Position numbers and translations under genes: made by a program. The notes under the pieces were generated by a model. It did no database searches, had not been told where the DNA came from, and worked only from the letters and a program-made list of their open reading frames with translations. Positions 55,038-63,987 of a DNA stretch of 64,000 nt are shown here, piece by piece. The stretch spans positions 1 to 64,000 of the forward strand of contig NZ_JACVAP010000001.1 of NCBI RefSeq assembly GCF_014851915.1, given 5' to 3'. Positions within the stretch are counted from its first letter, which is position 1. Every line of letters begins with the position of its first letter. This DNA comes from Xanthomonas sp. XNM01 (lineage in GTDB: Bacteria; Pseudomonadota; Gammaproteobacteria; Xanthomonadales; Xanthomonadaceae).

Positions 55038-55760
55038 TCAGCGGCTGCCCTGCTGCAGTGCCTTGGCTTCTTCCAGATGTCTGGCCACATGCGCGCGGGT
55101 GGTGGTCAGGTGCTGCCTGACCTGCGGGCTGCCGGCACCGGGAATCAGCGTGCTGTCGAGCATCTGCAATGCCTCGCCGTGGTCCTTGACCATCGCATCG
55201 ACGTAGGCCCTGGCGTAGGCGTCGCCCTCGGCCTTGTCGAGGGCGGCGAGTTCGCGCGTGCTCTTGTCGCGCTGGGCCTTGGCATCGGCGGCGTCCTGGT
55301 CGGGCCCGAGCGCGTTGGTCTGCTCGCGGTTCTGCGTGTGCTGGTCGATCATCGTCTGTGCGTAGCGGGCGACCTCGCCGCCCACGTTCTTGCGCAGTGC
55401 CTGTTCGCTGGCGGCGATCTCATGCGCGTTGATGGCGTTCAGCACGCCGAGGGCCGCTGCGTCCTGCCCTTGCGCAGCCTGCGTGCCCGCCGATCCGCTG
55501 CGTTGCTGTGCGTCCTGGCCGCGCATGTCCTGCGTCGACGTGCCCTGGCCAGTTGGGGGCGATTGCGGCGTGCCGGTCCGCGCGTCCTGGGCGTCGGCTG
55601 CGTACTGTCCAGCGCCATCGGCGCCGGCAGTCGCCGCCGGCGCCGCGCCAACGGCGGTGTCGGGCGTGGTCGGCTGGTTGGCGGGGTCCGGTTCCTGGCG
55701 GCAGGCCGACAGGGCGAAGACCAGCGGAATCAGTGCGAGCGTGCGTGCATGCTTCTTCAT
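55038..55760 (-). CDS. DUF4142 lipoprotein
   Basis: A 240-residue predicted lipoprotein. The signal sequence ends in FALSACRQ, with the lipobox Cys near residue 20. A low-complexity Gln/Ala/Thr/Pro-rich linker (about 21-105) precedes a DUF4142 four-helix domain, with NAINAHEIAASEQAL, VARYAQTMIDQHTQ and AYVDAMVKDHGEAL. The ferritin-like helices of this domain are of unknown function and are often found in envelope stress settings. GGAG lies 6 bp before ATG 55760. Confidence 0.88.
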   Translation of the reverse strand: MKKHARTLALIPLVFALSACRQEPDPANQPTTPDTAVGAAPAATAGADGAGQYAADAQDARTGTPQSPPTGQGTSTQDMRGQDAQQRSGSAGTQAAQGQDAAALGVLNAINAHEIAASEQALRKNVGGEVARYAQTMIDQHTQNREQTNALGPDQDAADAKAQRDKSTRELAALDKAEGDAYARAYVDAMVKDHGEALQMLDSTLIPGAGSPQVRQHLTTTRAHVARHLEEAKALQQGSR

Positions 55761-56520
55761 GTGGGGCTCCTTCGGTGGGTGCCGGTCCACCGTGCAGGAG
55801 GACCGGGCGACGACCATGGCTGGGTCGCCACGGATGTCGCAGCATGCGTGGGCCACCGTTATCCACGGCTGGAATCGCCGGTGAAATCCGCTTTACATCG
55901 CCGCGGTGCGGGCGAGGTGCGGGCGACAAGTGGGGACGAGCCTTCACCAACGCGCCGCACACGCGCGTTCATGGGCAGTCGCTTACGCCCGAGCCAATGC
56001 AGCCTGTGCGTTTGGACGATCGCCGTCGATGGCGTCGATGGCGTCGACGCGCGAAGGCACGCGGATAGAGACGCATCCGTGCCCCCTTCGTGCCATCAAC
56101 TGGAGGAATCCAGCGAGCGGTGGTGCGCGCGGATCGCGATGTGGACTCCATTGGCGAGGAAGGTCGCGCGATCCCGTGCGTGGACGTCTCCGTCGGCCGA
56201 CATCACGAGCGCCACCGGGGCGACCTCCGCCGTGCGGCGCCGGCAGACGATCCCCTCAGCCGTTCAACCGGGCCCGCGCGCAGTCGGGCTGTCGCGTCAT
56301 GCGCTTCTGCGCCGCCACCACGCATGGCGGGGAAGGGCGGATTGCTGGCAAGCCACCCGCGCGAAAGGGGTGCCAGCAGCCGGATCGAGGACTCCGGCCC
56401 GTGCATGCAACCGACCAGGGAGGGATGCACGTTGCTGGCGTCCCCAGCCTGCGAGCACCGGGGTGAAGCAGGCGTCTGATCCGCGCCGCGGTCTGTCGCG
56501 ATGTCGTCGGCTGCGCCCGC
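55761..56520. other. Intergenic, no gene recognised
   Basis: In 760 bp I found no convincing gene. One minus-strand frame ending about 56100 reads VALVMSADGDVHARDRATFL and onward for some 45 residues, which looks protein-like, but it has no upstream start or ribosome binding site, so it may be a gene remnant. Confidence 0.4.
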
Positions 56521-57498
56521 TCACTGCGCCGGCGTTTCCACCGGTACCTGGATGATCGGCGCGGCCTGGACCGGGAGAGGCTCGGCACGCGCGCCGCGCG
56601 TGGACCACCAGCACAGCAGCGAGCCGGAGACGACCAGCATCACGCCCTGCGTGAACCCGGCACCCGGGCGCAGCGCCAGCCACATGCAGCTGAACAGCAC
56701 CGACAGCACCGGCGCGAAGTAGGAAAAGATCGCCATCGAGGTGATGTTCCCGTGCTGCAGCCCGTGGTTCCAGCAGCAGTAGGCGGCGGCGGTGAGCAGG
56801 CCGAACATCGCCACCTGGCCGAGCCCGCCCCAGTGCAGCGGCAGTGCCGGATCGCCGCCGAGCAGATACTTGAGCCACAGCGCGCCGGCGGTGAACAGCA
56901 TGAACAGCGGCACGCCATTGCGGCTGCCACCGATGCGCCTGGTGACGACCGAATAGCTGGCCCACATGCAGGCCGCGCACAGCGCCAGTGCGTAGGCGAC
57001 CGGGTTGTCGCGCACGTTGCCCATCAGCATCGCGGGCGACCAGGCGCGGTCGCCGGTGACCACCAGCATCACCCCGGCCAGGCACAGCACCGTCGCCGGA
57101 GCCAGCAGCCAGGTCGCGCGCTGCTGCCGGGTCAGCACCGCCAGCAGCACGGTCAGGCAGGGCCACAGGTAGTTGATCATCACCAGTTCCAGCGCCTGGC
57201 CGCGGCCATGGGCCAGGCCGATCGCCAGCGCCAGCGAGATCTCGCAGCCGACGAACAGCGCGCCGCCGATCAGCAGGTAGCGGCGTGGCAGGCTGGACGG
57301 GCGCGGCACGCCCAGCATCAGCGCGGAGAAGACCGCCGCCGCGGTGAAGATCAGCGCGCCGCCGCCGGTGGGGCCGAAGATCTCGGAGATGGTGCGCAGC
57401 ATCGCCAGCACCGGGCTCCACAGCAGCACGGCGCTGGCGCCGATCAGGGTGGCGGCCGACGGCAGGGCGGTGAGACGCGGAACACGGAAGCCGGACAT
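56521..57498 (-). CDS. YddG-type EamA/DMT exporter
   Basis: A 325-residue inner-membrane protein with ten predicted membrane segments (two EamA repeats), resembling the aromatic amino acid exporter YddG. Seen: LIGASAVLLWSPVLAMLRTI, LVMINYLWPCLTVLLAVLT, YALALCAACMWASYSVVTRR and AAYCCWNHGLQHGNITSMAI. ATG 57498 begins the first membrane repeat. The substrate (aromatic amino acids or paraquat-like compounds) is inferred from homologues. Confidence 0.88.
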   Translation of the reverse strand: MSGFRVPRLTALPSAATLIGASAVLLWSPVLAMLRTISEIFGPTGGGALIFTAAAVFSALMLGVPRPSSLPRRYLLIGGALFVGCEISLALAIGLAHGRGQALELVMINYLWPCLTVLLAVLTRQQRATWLLAPATVLCLAGVMLVVTGDRAWSPAMLMGNVRDNPVAYALALCAACMWASYSVVTRRIGGSRNGVPLFMLFTAGALWLKYLLGGDPALPLHWGGLGQVAMFGLLTAAAYCCWNHGLQHGNITSMAIFSYFAPVLSVLFSCMWLALRPGAGFTQGVMLVVSGSLLCWWSTRGARAEPLPVQAAPIIQVPVETPAQ

Positions 57499-58156
57499 GG
57501 GGCGGATGCGCTGGAGTGACGTGCGGACGCGCAGCACGGCCCCGCATCCAGATGGGACACGGACGGCAGGGCAGGACGCGGAGTTCCTGGGAGTGCGCTG
57601 GTCTGTCGCGACGTCCCGGGGGCATCGCCGGCGCGCGGAACACGCGGGCGGAGTCACTGGAGCGGGGTTACAGCAGCCGACTGGCCGGCGCGGATTCTAC
57701 GCTTCCGGTGGCCGGCAGCAAGATGGTCCGTCGGCCTTCCCGCTGGCGCTCTGGCGATGCCGGAGCCTCGCCATGCAGGCTGCGCTGCAACGCCAGCGCC
57801 AGCACGCTCGACGGCCGCGTCGAAGCGCCCATCGCCGGCGCCATCGCAACCCAGCGCATGACCGGTCGGTCAGACAGGCCGGACAGCCCGACCGATGCCG
57901 GGCGCGCCATCGTTGCAGGCTCGCTGCGGCGCAGCCGCGCTGCCGGCCACCCGGACCACCCGGCGCATGCCGGTGCAGTGGCACTGGGCATCACGTCGCG
58001 GTCGTCGCCGTTGTCGGCCGCCACCAGCACGGCAGCCGGCGGGATCGAGGCCAGGCCTGACCAGCCAACCGCGGGCGGTGCGAGGCGTGCCACGGCGCTG
58101 CCGTTCATCGCGCGGATCGACACCTGCGGCTGCCGGACCGGCGCAGGTCGCCGCGA
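57499..58156. other. Intergenic, no gene recognised
   Basis: This 658-bp stretch has open frames on both strands, the longest at 57668-58123 on the minus strand (151 residues), but it is Ala/Ser/Pro/Arg-rich with no family likeness and no clear ribosome binding site. Confidence 0.4.
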
Positions 58157-58678
58157 TCAGGCAGGTGGCGGGTCGTTGCTGGCCTGGACGCTCGCAGCGG
58201 GCCCGGTTGCATCGGTCAGCGGCACGACGCCGGGAAGCGCGGTCGCGTCGAAGATCGCCGCGCCGGTGACGAACACCCGGTGGCGCGGGTCGTCCACGCC
58301 CGCGAGCGGGACACGGTCGGTCCATGACGCGACGCCGGCACCGCGCAGTTGCGCCTGCAGGGCCTGGGCGCGTGCAGGCGAGGCGAAGATCCCCACGCAG
58401 TGGTCGTGCCGCAGCAACATGATCCGGTCGCGGAATGCGGCGCAGGCAACGGCCTCGTCGTGAAAGCTGGCGATGGGCGGTGCGTCCCGGCCGCGTTCGC
58501 TGAAGAAGATCCGCCAGCGGCCATGCCTGTGTGCCAGGCACAGTGCGTCGGATGCCTGGCTGGTGTCGCCGACCGCATACAGCGCCGGGTTGCAGCCTGC
58601 GGCGTGCAGGCGTCGCGCGAGCTCGTCGGTGGTCATGCCGAAGTCACCGAACGGCATGTCGGATCCGTGGAGCGACAT
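58157..58678 (-). CDS. Hypothetical protein, immunity-protein-like pattern
   Basis: A predicted protein of up to 173 residues; the start could be ATG 58678, 58657 or 58636, none with a strong ribosome binding site. The middle (ALCLAHRHGRWRIFFSERGR, then FHDEAVACAAFRDRIMLL) resembles small cytoplasmic proteins of the polymorphic-toxin immunity kind: a Trp followed by an ERG run and an acidic ACxxF helix. That likeness is from pattern only. A toxin gene is not adjacent. It lies upstream of the YddG-type gene on the same strand after 658 bp. Confidence 0.55.
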   Translation of the reverse strand: MSLHGSDMPFGDFGMTTDELARRLHAAGCNPALYAVGDTSQASDALCLAHRHGRWRIFFSERGRDAPPIASFHDEAVACAAFRDRIMLLRHDHCVGIFASPARAQALQAQLRGAGVASWTDRVPLAGVDDPRHRVFVTGAAIFDATALPGVVPLTDATGPAASVQASNDPPPA

Positions 58679-58759
58679 CCATGCCTGTCGACGTCATGCC
58701 GCGCCGGTGCGCGACCTGCCGGTCCAGCTTCCAGTCCGCACCGTCCGCTGGAACACGGC

Positions 58760-59290
58760 TCATCCGGGCCCGTGCGTCGCCCAGGCGCTGGTGCTGCCGT
58801 CGCGGGCGAACTGCTCGACGGTGTAGCGCTGCACGCGCCCGTCGGGCACTTCCATGCCGGGCGAGCCCAGCGGCATGCCGGGCAGGACCAGGCCGCGCAC
58901 GTCCGGACGCTCGGCCAGCAGGCGCTGGATGTCGGCGGCCGGGACATGGCCTTCGACCACGTAGCCATCCACCTTCGCGGTGTGGCACGAGCCCTTGCCG
59001 TAGGGCACGCCGAGCTGCTTGCGCACCGGCTCGAGGTCGTCGGTCTCGGTCACGTCCACCTGGAAGCCGGCGGCGCGCAGATGATCGACCCAGCCGGTGC
59101 AGCAGCCGCAGCTCGGCGACTTGAACACCTCCACCAGCGGCAGCGTGCCGACGGCGGGGCTCTGCGCGGGCCGGGCCGCCTGCACGGGTACGGCGGCGGC
59201 CGCGACGGTGGCCGCCGGTTCGGCGCAGGCCGACAGCGCCAGCCCGGCCAGCAGCGGCAGGATCAGGGTGCGGGTGGACGGGATGCGCAT
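58760..59290 (-). CDS. DUF411 metal-binding lipoprotein
   Basis: A 176-residue predicted lipoprotein (lipobox LALSACAEP). The DUF411 domain carries FKSPSCGCCTGWVDHL, a Cys-rich metal site, then PVRKQLGVPYGKGSCHTAKV and VEGHVPAADIQRLL. DUF411 proteins are usually found with copper resistance or copper-delivery genes. It lies 122 bp after the HMA-like small gene on the same strand, so the pair may be cotranscribed. Confidence 0.88.
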   Translation of the reverse strand: MRIPSTRTLILPLLAGLALSACAEPAATVAAAAVPVQAARPAQSPAVGTLPLVEVFKSPSCGCCTGWVDHLRAAGFQVDVTETDDLEPVRKQLGVPYGKGSCHTAKVDGYVVEGHVPAADIQRLLAERPDVRGLVLPGMPLGSPGMEVPDGRVQRYTVEQFARDGSTSAWATHGPG

Positions 59291-59412
59291 GGGGAACCTC
59301 GCTGGAGTCGATGTGGCGCGCCGTTCATCGGTGGCCGTGGCGGCGCGGGCGGCGGTCCTGGTGGTGCCGCGTCGCAGGGTGCACGGCATCCGCGCGCGCG
59401 GCAAGCGTGGAC

Positions 59413-59658
59413 TCAGCCGCTGCAGCCGCCGCAGCACACCGATGGCATCCGCTCGATCCGCGAGACCGGCACCGGGTAACCGGCTTTGGCCAGCAGCAAC
59501 GACAGTTCGAGCTCGCTGGCGTTGGCCCAGATCCGCAGGTTGCCGCTGGCGGCGTCGGTGTCGATCAGTGCAGACGGATCGAACTCCAGCAGCGCGCCCT
59601 CGACCGCGGCGAGATCGGGACGGGTGGTGCCGGCGTGGATGGTGAATTCGAGCTGCAT
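59413..59658 (-). CDS. Small HMA-fold-like protein with CCGGC tail
   Basis: An 81-residue cytoplasmic protein. Predicted order is strand (MQLEFTIHAG), helix (RPDLAAVEGALLEFD), strand pair (ALIDTDAASGNLRIWA), helix (SELELSLLLAKAGYP), strand (VPVSRIERM): the ferredoxin-like fold of heavy-metal-associated domains. It lacks the usual N-terminal CxxC, but ends in SVCCGGCSG with cysteines at 75, 76 and 79, a possible Cu(I) or other soft-metal site. GGAGG sits 6 bp before ATG 59658. An FNR-type box lies 91 bp upstream. Confidence 0.75.
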   Translation of the reverse strand: MQLEFTIHAGTTRPDLAAVEGALLEFDPSALIDTDAASGNLRIWANASELELSLLLAKAGYPVPVSRIERMPSVCCGGCSG

Positions 59659-59742
59659 GCGGTCCTCCGGTTGTGCGTGCGACCGTGGCGGATGGCTCCG
59701 CCACGTTTGCGGCAAGCCTGGGCCGCAGGCGCCTGCCGCGCA

Positions 59743-59756
59743 CTGATCCACATCAA
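59743..59756 (-). promoter_or_regulatory. FNR/Dnr-type box for HMA-like gene
   Basis: The minus strand reads TTGAT-GTGG-ATCAG, one mismatch from consensus. The -10 candidate (CAGGCT near 59715-59720) is poor. Confidence 0.6.
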
Positions 59757-59773
59757 GCCGGGGCGGGCCGGGC

Positions 59774-59787
59774 TTGACGTGGGTCAG
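59774..59787 (+). promoter_or_regulatory. FNR/Dnr-type box for ubiD
   Basis: TTGAC-GTGG-GTCAG, centred 70 bp before the ubiD ATG. CATTCT at 59811-59816 is centred 33 bp downstream and could be the -10. Confidence 0.55.
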
Positions 59788-59849
59788 GGCGTTTCACGCC
59801 CGCCGCCGCGCATTCTCCCCGTCCCATCGGACACACGGAACGCAAGCGC

Positions 59850-61334
59850 ATGCCCATGCACGATCTGCGCGCCTTCCTGCAGCACCTCTCCATCCACCGC
59901 CAGCTGCTGGAGGTGGACGCGCCCATCGATCCGGAGCTGGAAAGCACCACGCTGTGCCTGCGCGCGCTGCGCGAGGGCGGTCCGGCACTGCTGATGCACA
60001 ACCCCACCGGATCCGAGCACAGCATGCTCGGCAACCTGTTCGGCCATCGCCGGCGGATCGAGCTGGCGTTGGGCGACCGCCCGGTGGCCTCGCTGCGCGA
60101 GCTGGGCGAACTGCTGGCCGCGCTGAAGGAACCCCGCTGGCCGTCCTCGCTGCGCGATGCGCTGCGCAGCTGGCCCGAGCTGGCGCAGCTGGCCAACGTG
60201 GCGCCGAAGGTGGTCGACGACGCGGCGTTCTGCGAGCGCGTGATCGAAGGCGACGACGTCGACCTGTCGGCGCTGCCGATCCAGCGCTGCTGGCCGGAGG
60301 ATGCCGGCAAGCTGATCACCTTCGGCCTGGTGGTGACCCGCGGCGTGCACCAGCCGCGGCAGAACGTGGCGATCTACCGGCAGCAGCTGATCGGGCGCAA
60401 CCGGGTGATCATGCGCTGGCTGCCGCATCGCGGCGGCGCGCAGGACTACGCCTCCTGGCAGTACGCGTATCCGGACCGGCCGTTCCCGGTGCTGGTCGCG
60501 ATCGGCGCCGACCCGGCCACGCTGCTGGCGGCGGTGGCGCCGGTGCCGGACACGTTGTCCGAGTACGAGTTCGCCGGCCTGCTGCGCGGTGCGCGCAGCA
60601 GGGTCTGGCGCAGCCAGAGCGGGCTCGACGCGCCGGCCGGTGCCGAGATCCTGCTGGAAGGCGTGATCCACCCCGGCGACACCGCGCTGGAAGGCCCGTT
60701 CGGCGACCACACCGGTTACTACAACGCGCAGGGCACCTTCCCGGTGCTGGCCGTGGAGCGCGTGCGCATGCGCCGCGATGCGATCTACCACGGCAGCTAC
60801 ATGGGCCGTTCGCCACACGACGAACCGTCGGTGCTGTCGATGGCGCTCAACGAGCTGTTCGTGCCGATCCTGCGCAAGGTGTTCCCGGAGATCGTCGACT
60901 TCTACCTGCCGCCGGAAGCGTGCTCGTACCGCATCGCGGTGGTCAGCATCCGCAAGCAGTACCAGGGCCACGCGCGCCGGATCATGATGGGCGTGTGGTC
61001 CTACCTGCGGCAGTTCACCTACACCAAGTTCGTCATCGTCACCGACGACGACGTCGACGTGCGCGACTGGGGACAGGTGATCTGGGCGATCTCCACGCGC
61101 GTGGATCCGGCGCGCGACAGCATGCTGGTGGAGAACACGCCGATCGACTACCTGGATTTCGCCACGCCGGTGTCCGGGCTGGGCTCCAAGCTCGGCCTCG
61201 ACGCCACCCGCAAGTGGCCGGGCGAATCGGCGCGCGAATGGGGCCGCGCGATCGCGCTCGATCCGCAGGTCGAACAACGCATGGAAGCGCTGTGGTCGCG
61301 ACTGAGCCGGGCCGAATCTGACATGGATCAATGA
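59850..61334 (+). CDS. ubiD: UbiD-family decarboxylase
   Basis: A 494-residue UbiD-family enzyme, a prenylated-FMN decarboxylase that acts on 4-hydroxy-3-polyprenylbenzoate in ubiquinone synthesis. Seen: [20 protein letters not shown] with the conserved arginine, [40 protein letters not shown] with the catalytic glutamate/aspartate loop, and [20 protein letters not shown]. Start at ATG 59850; the GTG-free frame upstream is a different strand's shadow. An FNR-type box upstream and ubiU just after suggest a low-oxygen quinone operon. It may be a second UbiD beside a housekeeping copy elsewhere; the window cannot tell. Confidence 0.9.
   Translation: MPMHDLRAFLQHLSIHRQLLEVDAPIDPELESTTLCLRALREGGPALLMHNPTGSEHSMLGNLFGHRRRIELALGDRPVASLRELGELLAALKEPRWPSSLRDALRSWPELAQLANVAPKVVDDAAFCERVIEGDDVDLSALPIQRCWPEDAGKLITFGLVVTRGVHQPRQNVAIYRQQLIGRNRVIMRWLPHRGGAQDYASWQYAYPDRPFPVLVAIGADPATLLAAVAPVPDTLSEYEFAGLLRGARSRVWRSQSGLDAPAGAEILLEGVIHPGDTALEGPFGDHTGYYNAQGTFPVLAVERVRMRRDAIYHGSYMGRSPHDEPSVLSMALNELFVPILRKVFPEIVDFYLPPEACSYRIAVVSIRKQYQGHARRIMMGVWSYLRQFTYTKFVIVTDDDVDVRDWGQVIWAISTRVDPARDSMLVENTPIDYLDFATPVSGLGSKLGLDATRKWPGESAREWGRAIALDPQVEQRMEALWSRLSRAESDMDQ
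61318..61331 (+). promoter_or_regulatory. FNR/Dnr-type box for ubiU
   Basis: CTGAC-ATGG-ATCAA straddles the last codons of ubiD. TAGCAT at 61354-61359 is centred 32 bp downstream, which would place the box at about -41.5 of a ubiU start near 61366. Confidence 0.65.
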
Positions 61335-61387
61335 GGCATCGCCGGGTGCCGCCTAGCATGGCGGTCCCGTCGAGAAGGGAGCGTGCG

Positions 61388-62386
61388 ATGCAACTGGTCT
61401 GTCCGGCCGGCAACCTGCCGGCGCTGCGTGCGGCGATCGATGCCGGAGCCGATGCGGTCTACGCCGGCTTCCGCGACCAGACCAACGCGCGCGCGTTTCC
61501 CGGCCTGAATTTCGACGAGCGCGAACTGCGCCAGGGCATCGCCTACGCGCATGCGATGGACCGCCAGGTGTACCTGGCGCTCAACACCTATCCCGACAGC
61601 GTGCGACTGCCGTACTGGCACGCCGCGGTCGACCACGCCGCCGAGCTCGGCGTGGACGCGATCATCGCCGCCGAGATGGGCGTGCTGGACTATGCCTGCC
61701 GCACCCATCCGCAGATGGCGCGGCATCTGTCGGTGCAGGGGTCGGCGACCACCGCGCCGGCGCTGCGCTACGCGTACGAGCGCTTCGGCATCGCCCGTGC
61801 GGTGCTGCCGCGGGTGCTGTCGGTGCAGCAGGTCGAGCGCCTGTGCGCTGCCTCGCCGGTGCCGCTGGAGGTGTTCGCGTTCGGCAGCCTGTGCATCATG
61901 GTCGAGGGACGCTGCCAGCTGTCGAGCTACGTCACCGGGCAGTCACCGAACCGGCATGGCGTGTGCTCGCCGGCCAGCTTCGTGCGCTGGGACGAGCACC
62001 CGGACAACAGCCGCAGCGTGCGGGTCAACGACATGCTGATCGATCGTTTCGCCGAGGGCGAGCCGGCCGGCTATCCGACCGTATGCAAGGGCCGCTACGA
62101 CGTCGGCGGCGAGGTCTTCCACGCGCTCGAGGAGCCGACCAGCCTCAACACGCTGGAACTGCTGCCGCGGCTGGCCCAGGCCGGCGTGGCCGCACTGAAG
62201 ATCGAAGGCCGCCAGCGTGGCGTCGCCTACGTGCGTGCGGTCGCCTCGACCTGGCGGCAGGCGATCGACCGGCACCGGCGCGATCCGCAGCAGTGGCGTG
62301 TCGAGCCCGGCTGGCAGCAGGCGCTGTCGGCGCATGCCGAAGGCCAGCAGACCACGCTGGGGCCGTATCACCGTGCCTGGCACTGA
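61388..62386 (+). CDS. ubiU: UbiU, O2-independent ubiquinone hydroxylation
   Basis: A 332-residue U32-peptidase-fold protein (formerly YhbU), here UbiU, which with UbiV carries a 4Fe-4S cluster and hydroxylates ubiquinone precursors without oxygen. Seen: LVCPAGNLPALRAAIDAGAD at the N terminus, FGSLCIMVEGRCQLSSYVTG (Cys-x6-Cys), then a third Cys in RHGVCSP and a fourth in TVCKGRY. GGGA precedes ATG 61388. An FNR-type box lies upstream. ubiV follows after 309 bp. Confidence 0.93.
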   Translation: MQLVCPAGNLPALRAAIDAGADAVYAGFRDQTNARAFPGLNFDERELRQGIAYAHAMDRQVYLALNTYPDSVRLPYWHAAVDHAAELGVDAIIAAEMGVLDYACRTHPQMARHLSVQGSATTAPALRYAYERFGIARAVLPRVLSVQQVERLCAASPVPLEVFAFGSLCIMVEGRCQLSSYVTGQSPNRHGVCSPASFVRWDEHPDNSRSVRVNDMLIDRFAEGEPAGYPTVCKGRYDVGGEVFHALEEPTSLNTLELLPRLAQAGVAALKIEGRQRGVAYVRAVASTWRQAIDRHRRDPQQWRVEPGWQQALSAHAEGQQTTLGPYHRAWH

Positions 62387-62695
62387 GGTCCGTACCGCGA
62401 TGACCCGCGTGCGCCGGCTGCATGGGCCACCGTGGCCGGCGACGCGTCCACGCGCATAGGTGTTCTTTCGCGCGTCGTGGGCGTGGGTGGCCGGCGCTTC
62501 GGCTCGCCCGCCTGCATCGCCCGTCGCGTGGAAGCCACACGTCGCATCCGTATCGCTGCATGGACGCCGGTACCGCCGCGCCCTCGACACCGCCGCATCG
62601 ATACGTCGGCGCCGCACCCGCGCATCGACCGACACCCGCTCGACCCGGCGCCGCCATCCGGTGGCCGCCCGGCATTCGTCGTACAGGAGCAGCCC
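62387..62695. other. ubiU-ubiV spacer, no gene recognised
   Basis: 309 bp with no convincing gene. The frame upstream of ubiV stays open from 62432 but is Arg/Pro-rich and lacks UbiV similarity before ATG 62696. No second FNR box was seen. Confidence 0.5.
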
Positions 62696-63592
62696 ATGAA
62701 ACTCAGCCTCGGACCCCTGCAGTACTTCTGGCCGCGCGAGACCACGCTGGCCTTCTACCGCGCCGCCGCGCAGTGGCCGGTCGACATCGTCTACCTGGGC
62801 GAAACCGTGTGCAGCAAGCGCCGCGAACTGCGCACCGCCGACTGGCTGGCGCTGGCCGACGAACTCGCCGCGGCGGGCAAGGAGGTCGTGCTGTCGACGC
62901 TGGCGCTGATCGAGGCCGAGTCCGAGCTGGGCGTGGCGAAACGGATGGCGGAGAACGGCCGGTTCCTGGTCGAGGCGAACGACCTCTCCGCGGTGCAGCT
63001 GTGCCGCGAGCGTGGCGTGCGCTTCGTCGGCGGGCAGTCGCTCAACGTCTACAACCATCGCGCGCTGGCGATGCTGGTCGAGGACGGCATGGCGCGCTGG
63101 GTGCCCGGCACCGAGCAGGGCCGGGTGCTGCTGCAGGAGCTGCGTGCGGCGCTGGAGGACGCCGGCGGCACGATGCCCGAACTGGAACTGCTGGCCTGGG
63201 GGCGGCTGCCGCTGTCGTACTCGGCGCGCTGTTTCACCGCACGTGCGCTGGACCTGCCCAAGGACGAGTGCGGGTTCCGCTGCATCGACTACCCGGACGG
63301 CCTGCCGCTGGCCACGCGCGAAGGCGAGCCGTTCCTGACCATCAACGGCATCCAGATCCAGGGCACGGAAGTGATCGACATGGGCCCGCAGCGCGACCAG
63401 ATGATCGCCTGTGGCGTCGACATCCTGCGCCTGTCGCCGCAGGCGCAGGGCATGGAGGGCATCGTCGCGCATTTCCGCGACATGCTCGGCAAGGCCGAGC
63501 CGCCACCGCCGCTGGGCGCACGCAACGGTTACTGGGACGGCCAGCCGGGCAAGGCCTCGCTGTCCGGGCCGTTCCCTCAGGCGCGGCCCTGA
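62696..63592 (+). CDS. ubiV: UbiV, O2-independent ubiquinone hydroxylation
   Basis: A 298-residue U32-family partner of UbiU. It begins [20 protein letters not shown] and shows [10 protein letters not shown], then [19 protein letters not shown] with the C-x12-C-x3-C iron-sulfur pattern (the last Cys in FRCID). CAGGAG lies 7 bp before ATG 62696. ubiT, the SCP2-domain partner usually required with UbiUV, is not in the window. Confidence 0.93.
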   Translation: MKLSLGPLQYFWPRETTLAFYRAAAQWPVDIVYLGETVCSKRRELRTADWLALADELAAAGKEVVLSTLALIEAESELGVAKRMAENGRFLVEANDLSAVQLCRERGVRFVGGQSLNVYNHRALAMLVEDGMARWVPGTEQGRVLLQELRAALEDAGGTMPELELLAWGRLPLSYSARCFTARALDLPKDECGFRCIDYPDGLPLATREGEPFLTINGIQIQGTEVIDMGPQRDQMIACGVDILRLSPQAQGMEGIVAHFRDMLGKAEPPPPLGARNGYWDGQPGKASLSGPFPQARP

Positions 63593-63795
63593 CACTGCGG
63601 TGCCGCCGAGGGCGGACGGCGGGCGCGCATCCTGTCGTCCCGCGCTCGGGCAGGACGGTGGTCGAGGCGCATCAGCCCCTGAGGCGCGGCGACGAGGGCC
63701 AGGTCCGCGGGATCAGCAGTCCGGCCCATGCGGCCTCACGCCGAGCTGGCGCGCCCGCGCGATGCAGGTCGCGCCGCGCAGATGCGGCAGGCGGG

Positions 63796-63987
63796 TCAGT
63801 GCGGCATCGCGCGTGGGTCGCGGTGGCTGGCGCGGACCAGATCGACGTCGGCGGTCATCGGTTGCGGGACCCGTGGCGCGGCAGGTGCCGGACGCGCCGT
63901 GGGATCGGAGGCGTGGTCTGCCTCGCCGCTCATGACCAGGGTCAGCATGTCGAACGCGGAGTGCTGCGGAACGGAATCGGCCTTCAT
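63796..63987 (-). CDS. Small hypothetical protein
   Basis: A 63-residue frame starting MKADSVPQHSAFDMLTLVMS, with GGAG 6 bp before ATG 63987. The N-terminal part is amphipathic and the rest is proline/alanine-rich. I do not recognise it. The ribosome binding site is the main support; it could be spurious. Confidence 0.45.
   Translation of the reverse strand: MKADSVPQHSAFDMLTLVMSGEADHASDPTARPAPAAPRVPQPMTADVDLVRASHRDPRAMPH

Noticed and set aside
57668-58123. 151-residue minus-strand frame
   Set aside because: Ala/Ser/Pro/Arg-rich with no family likeness and no clear start signal.
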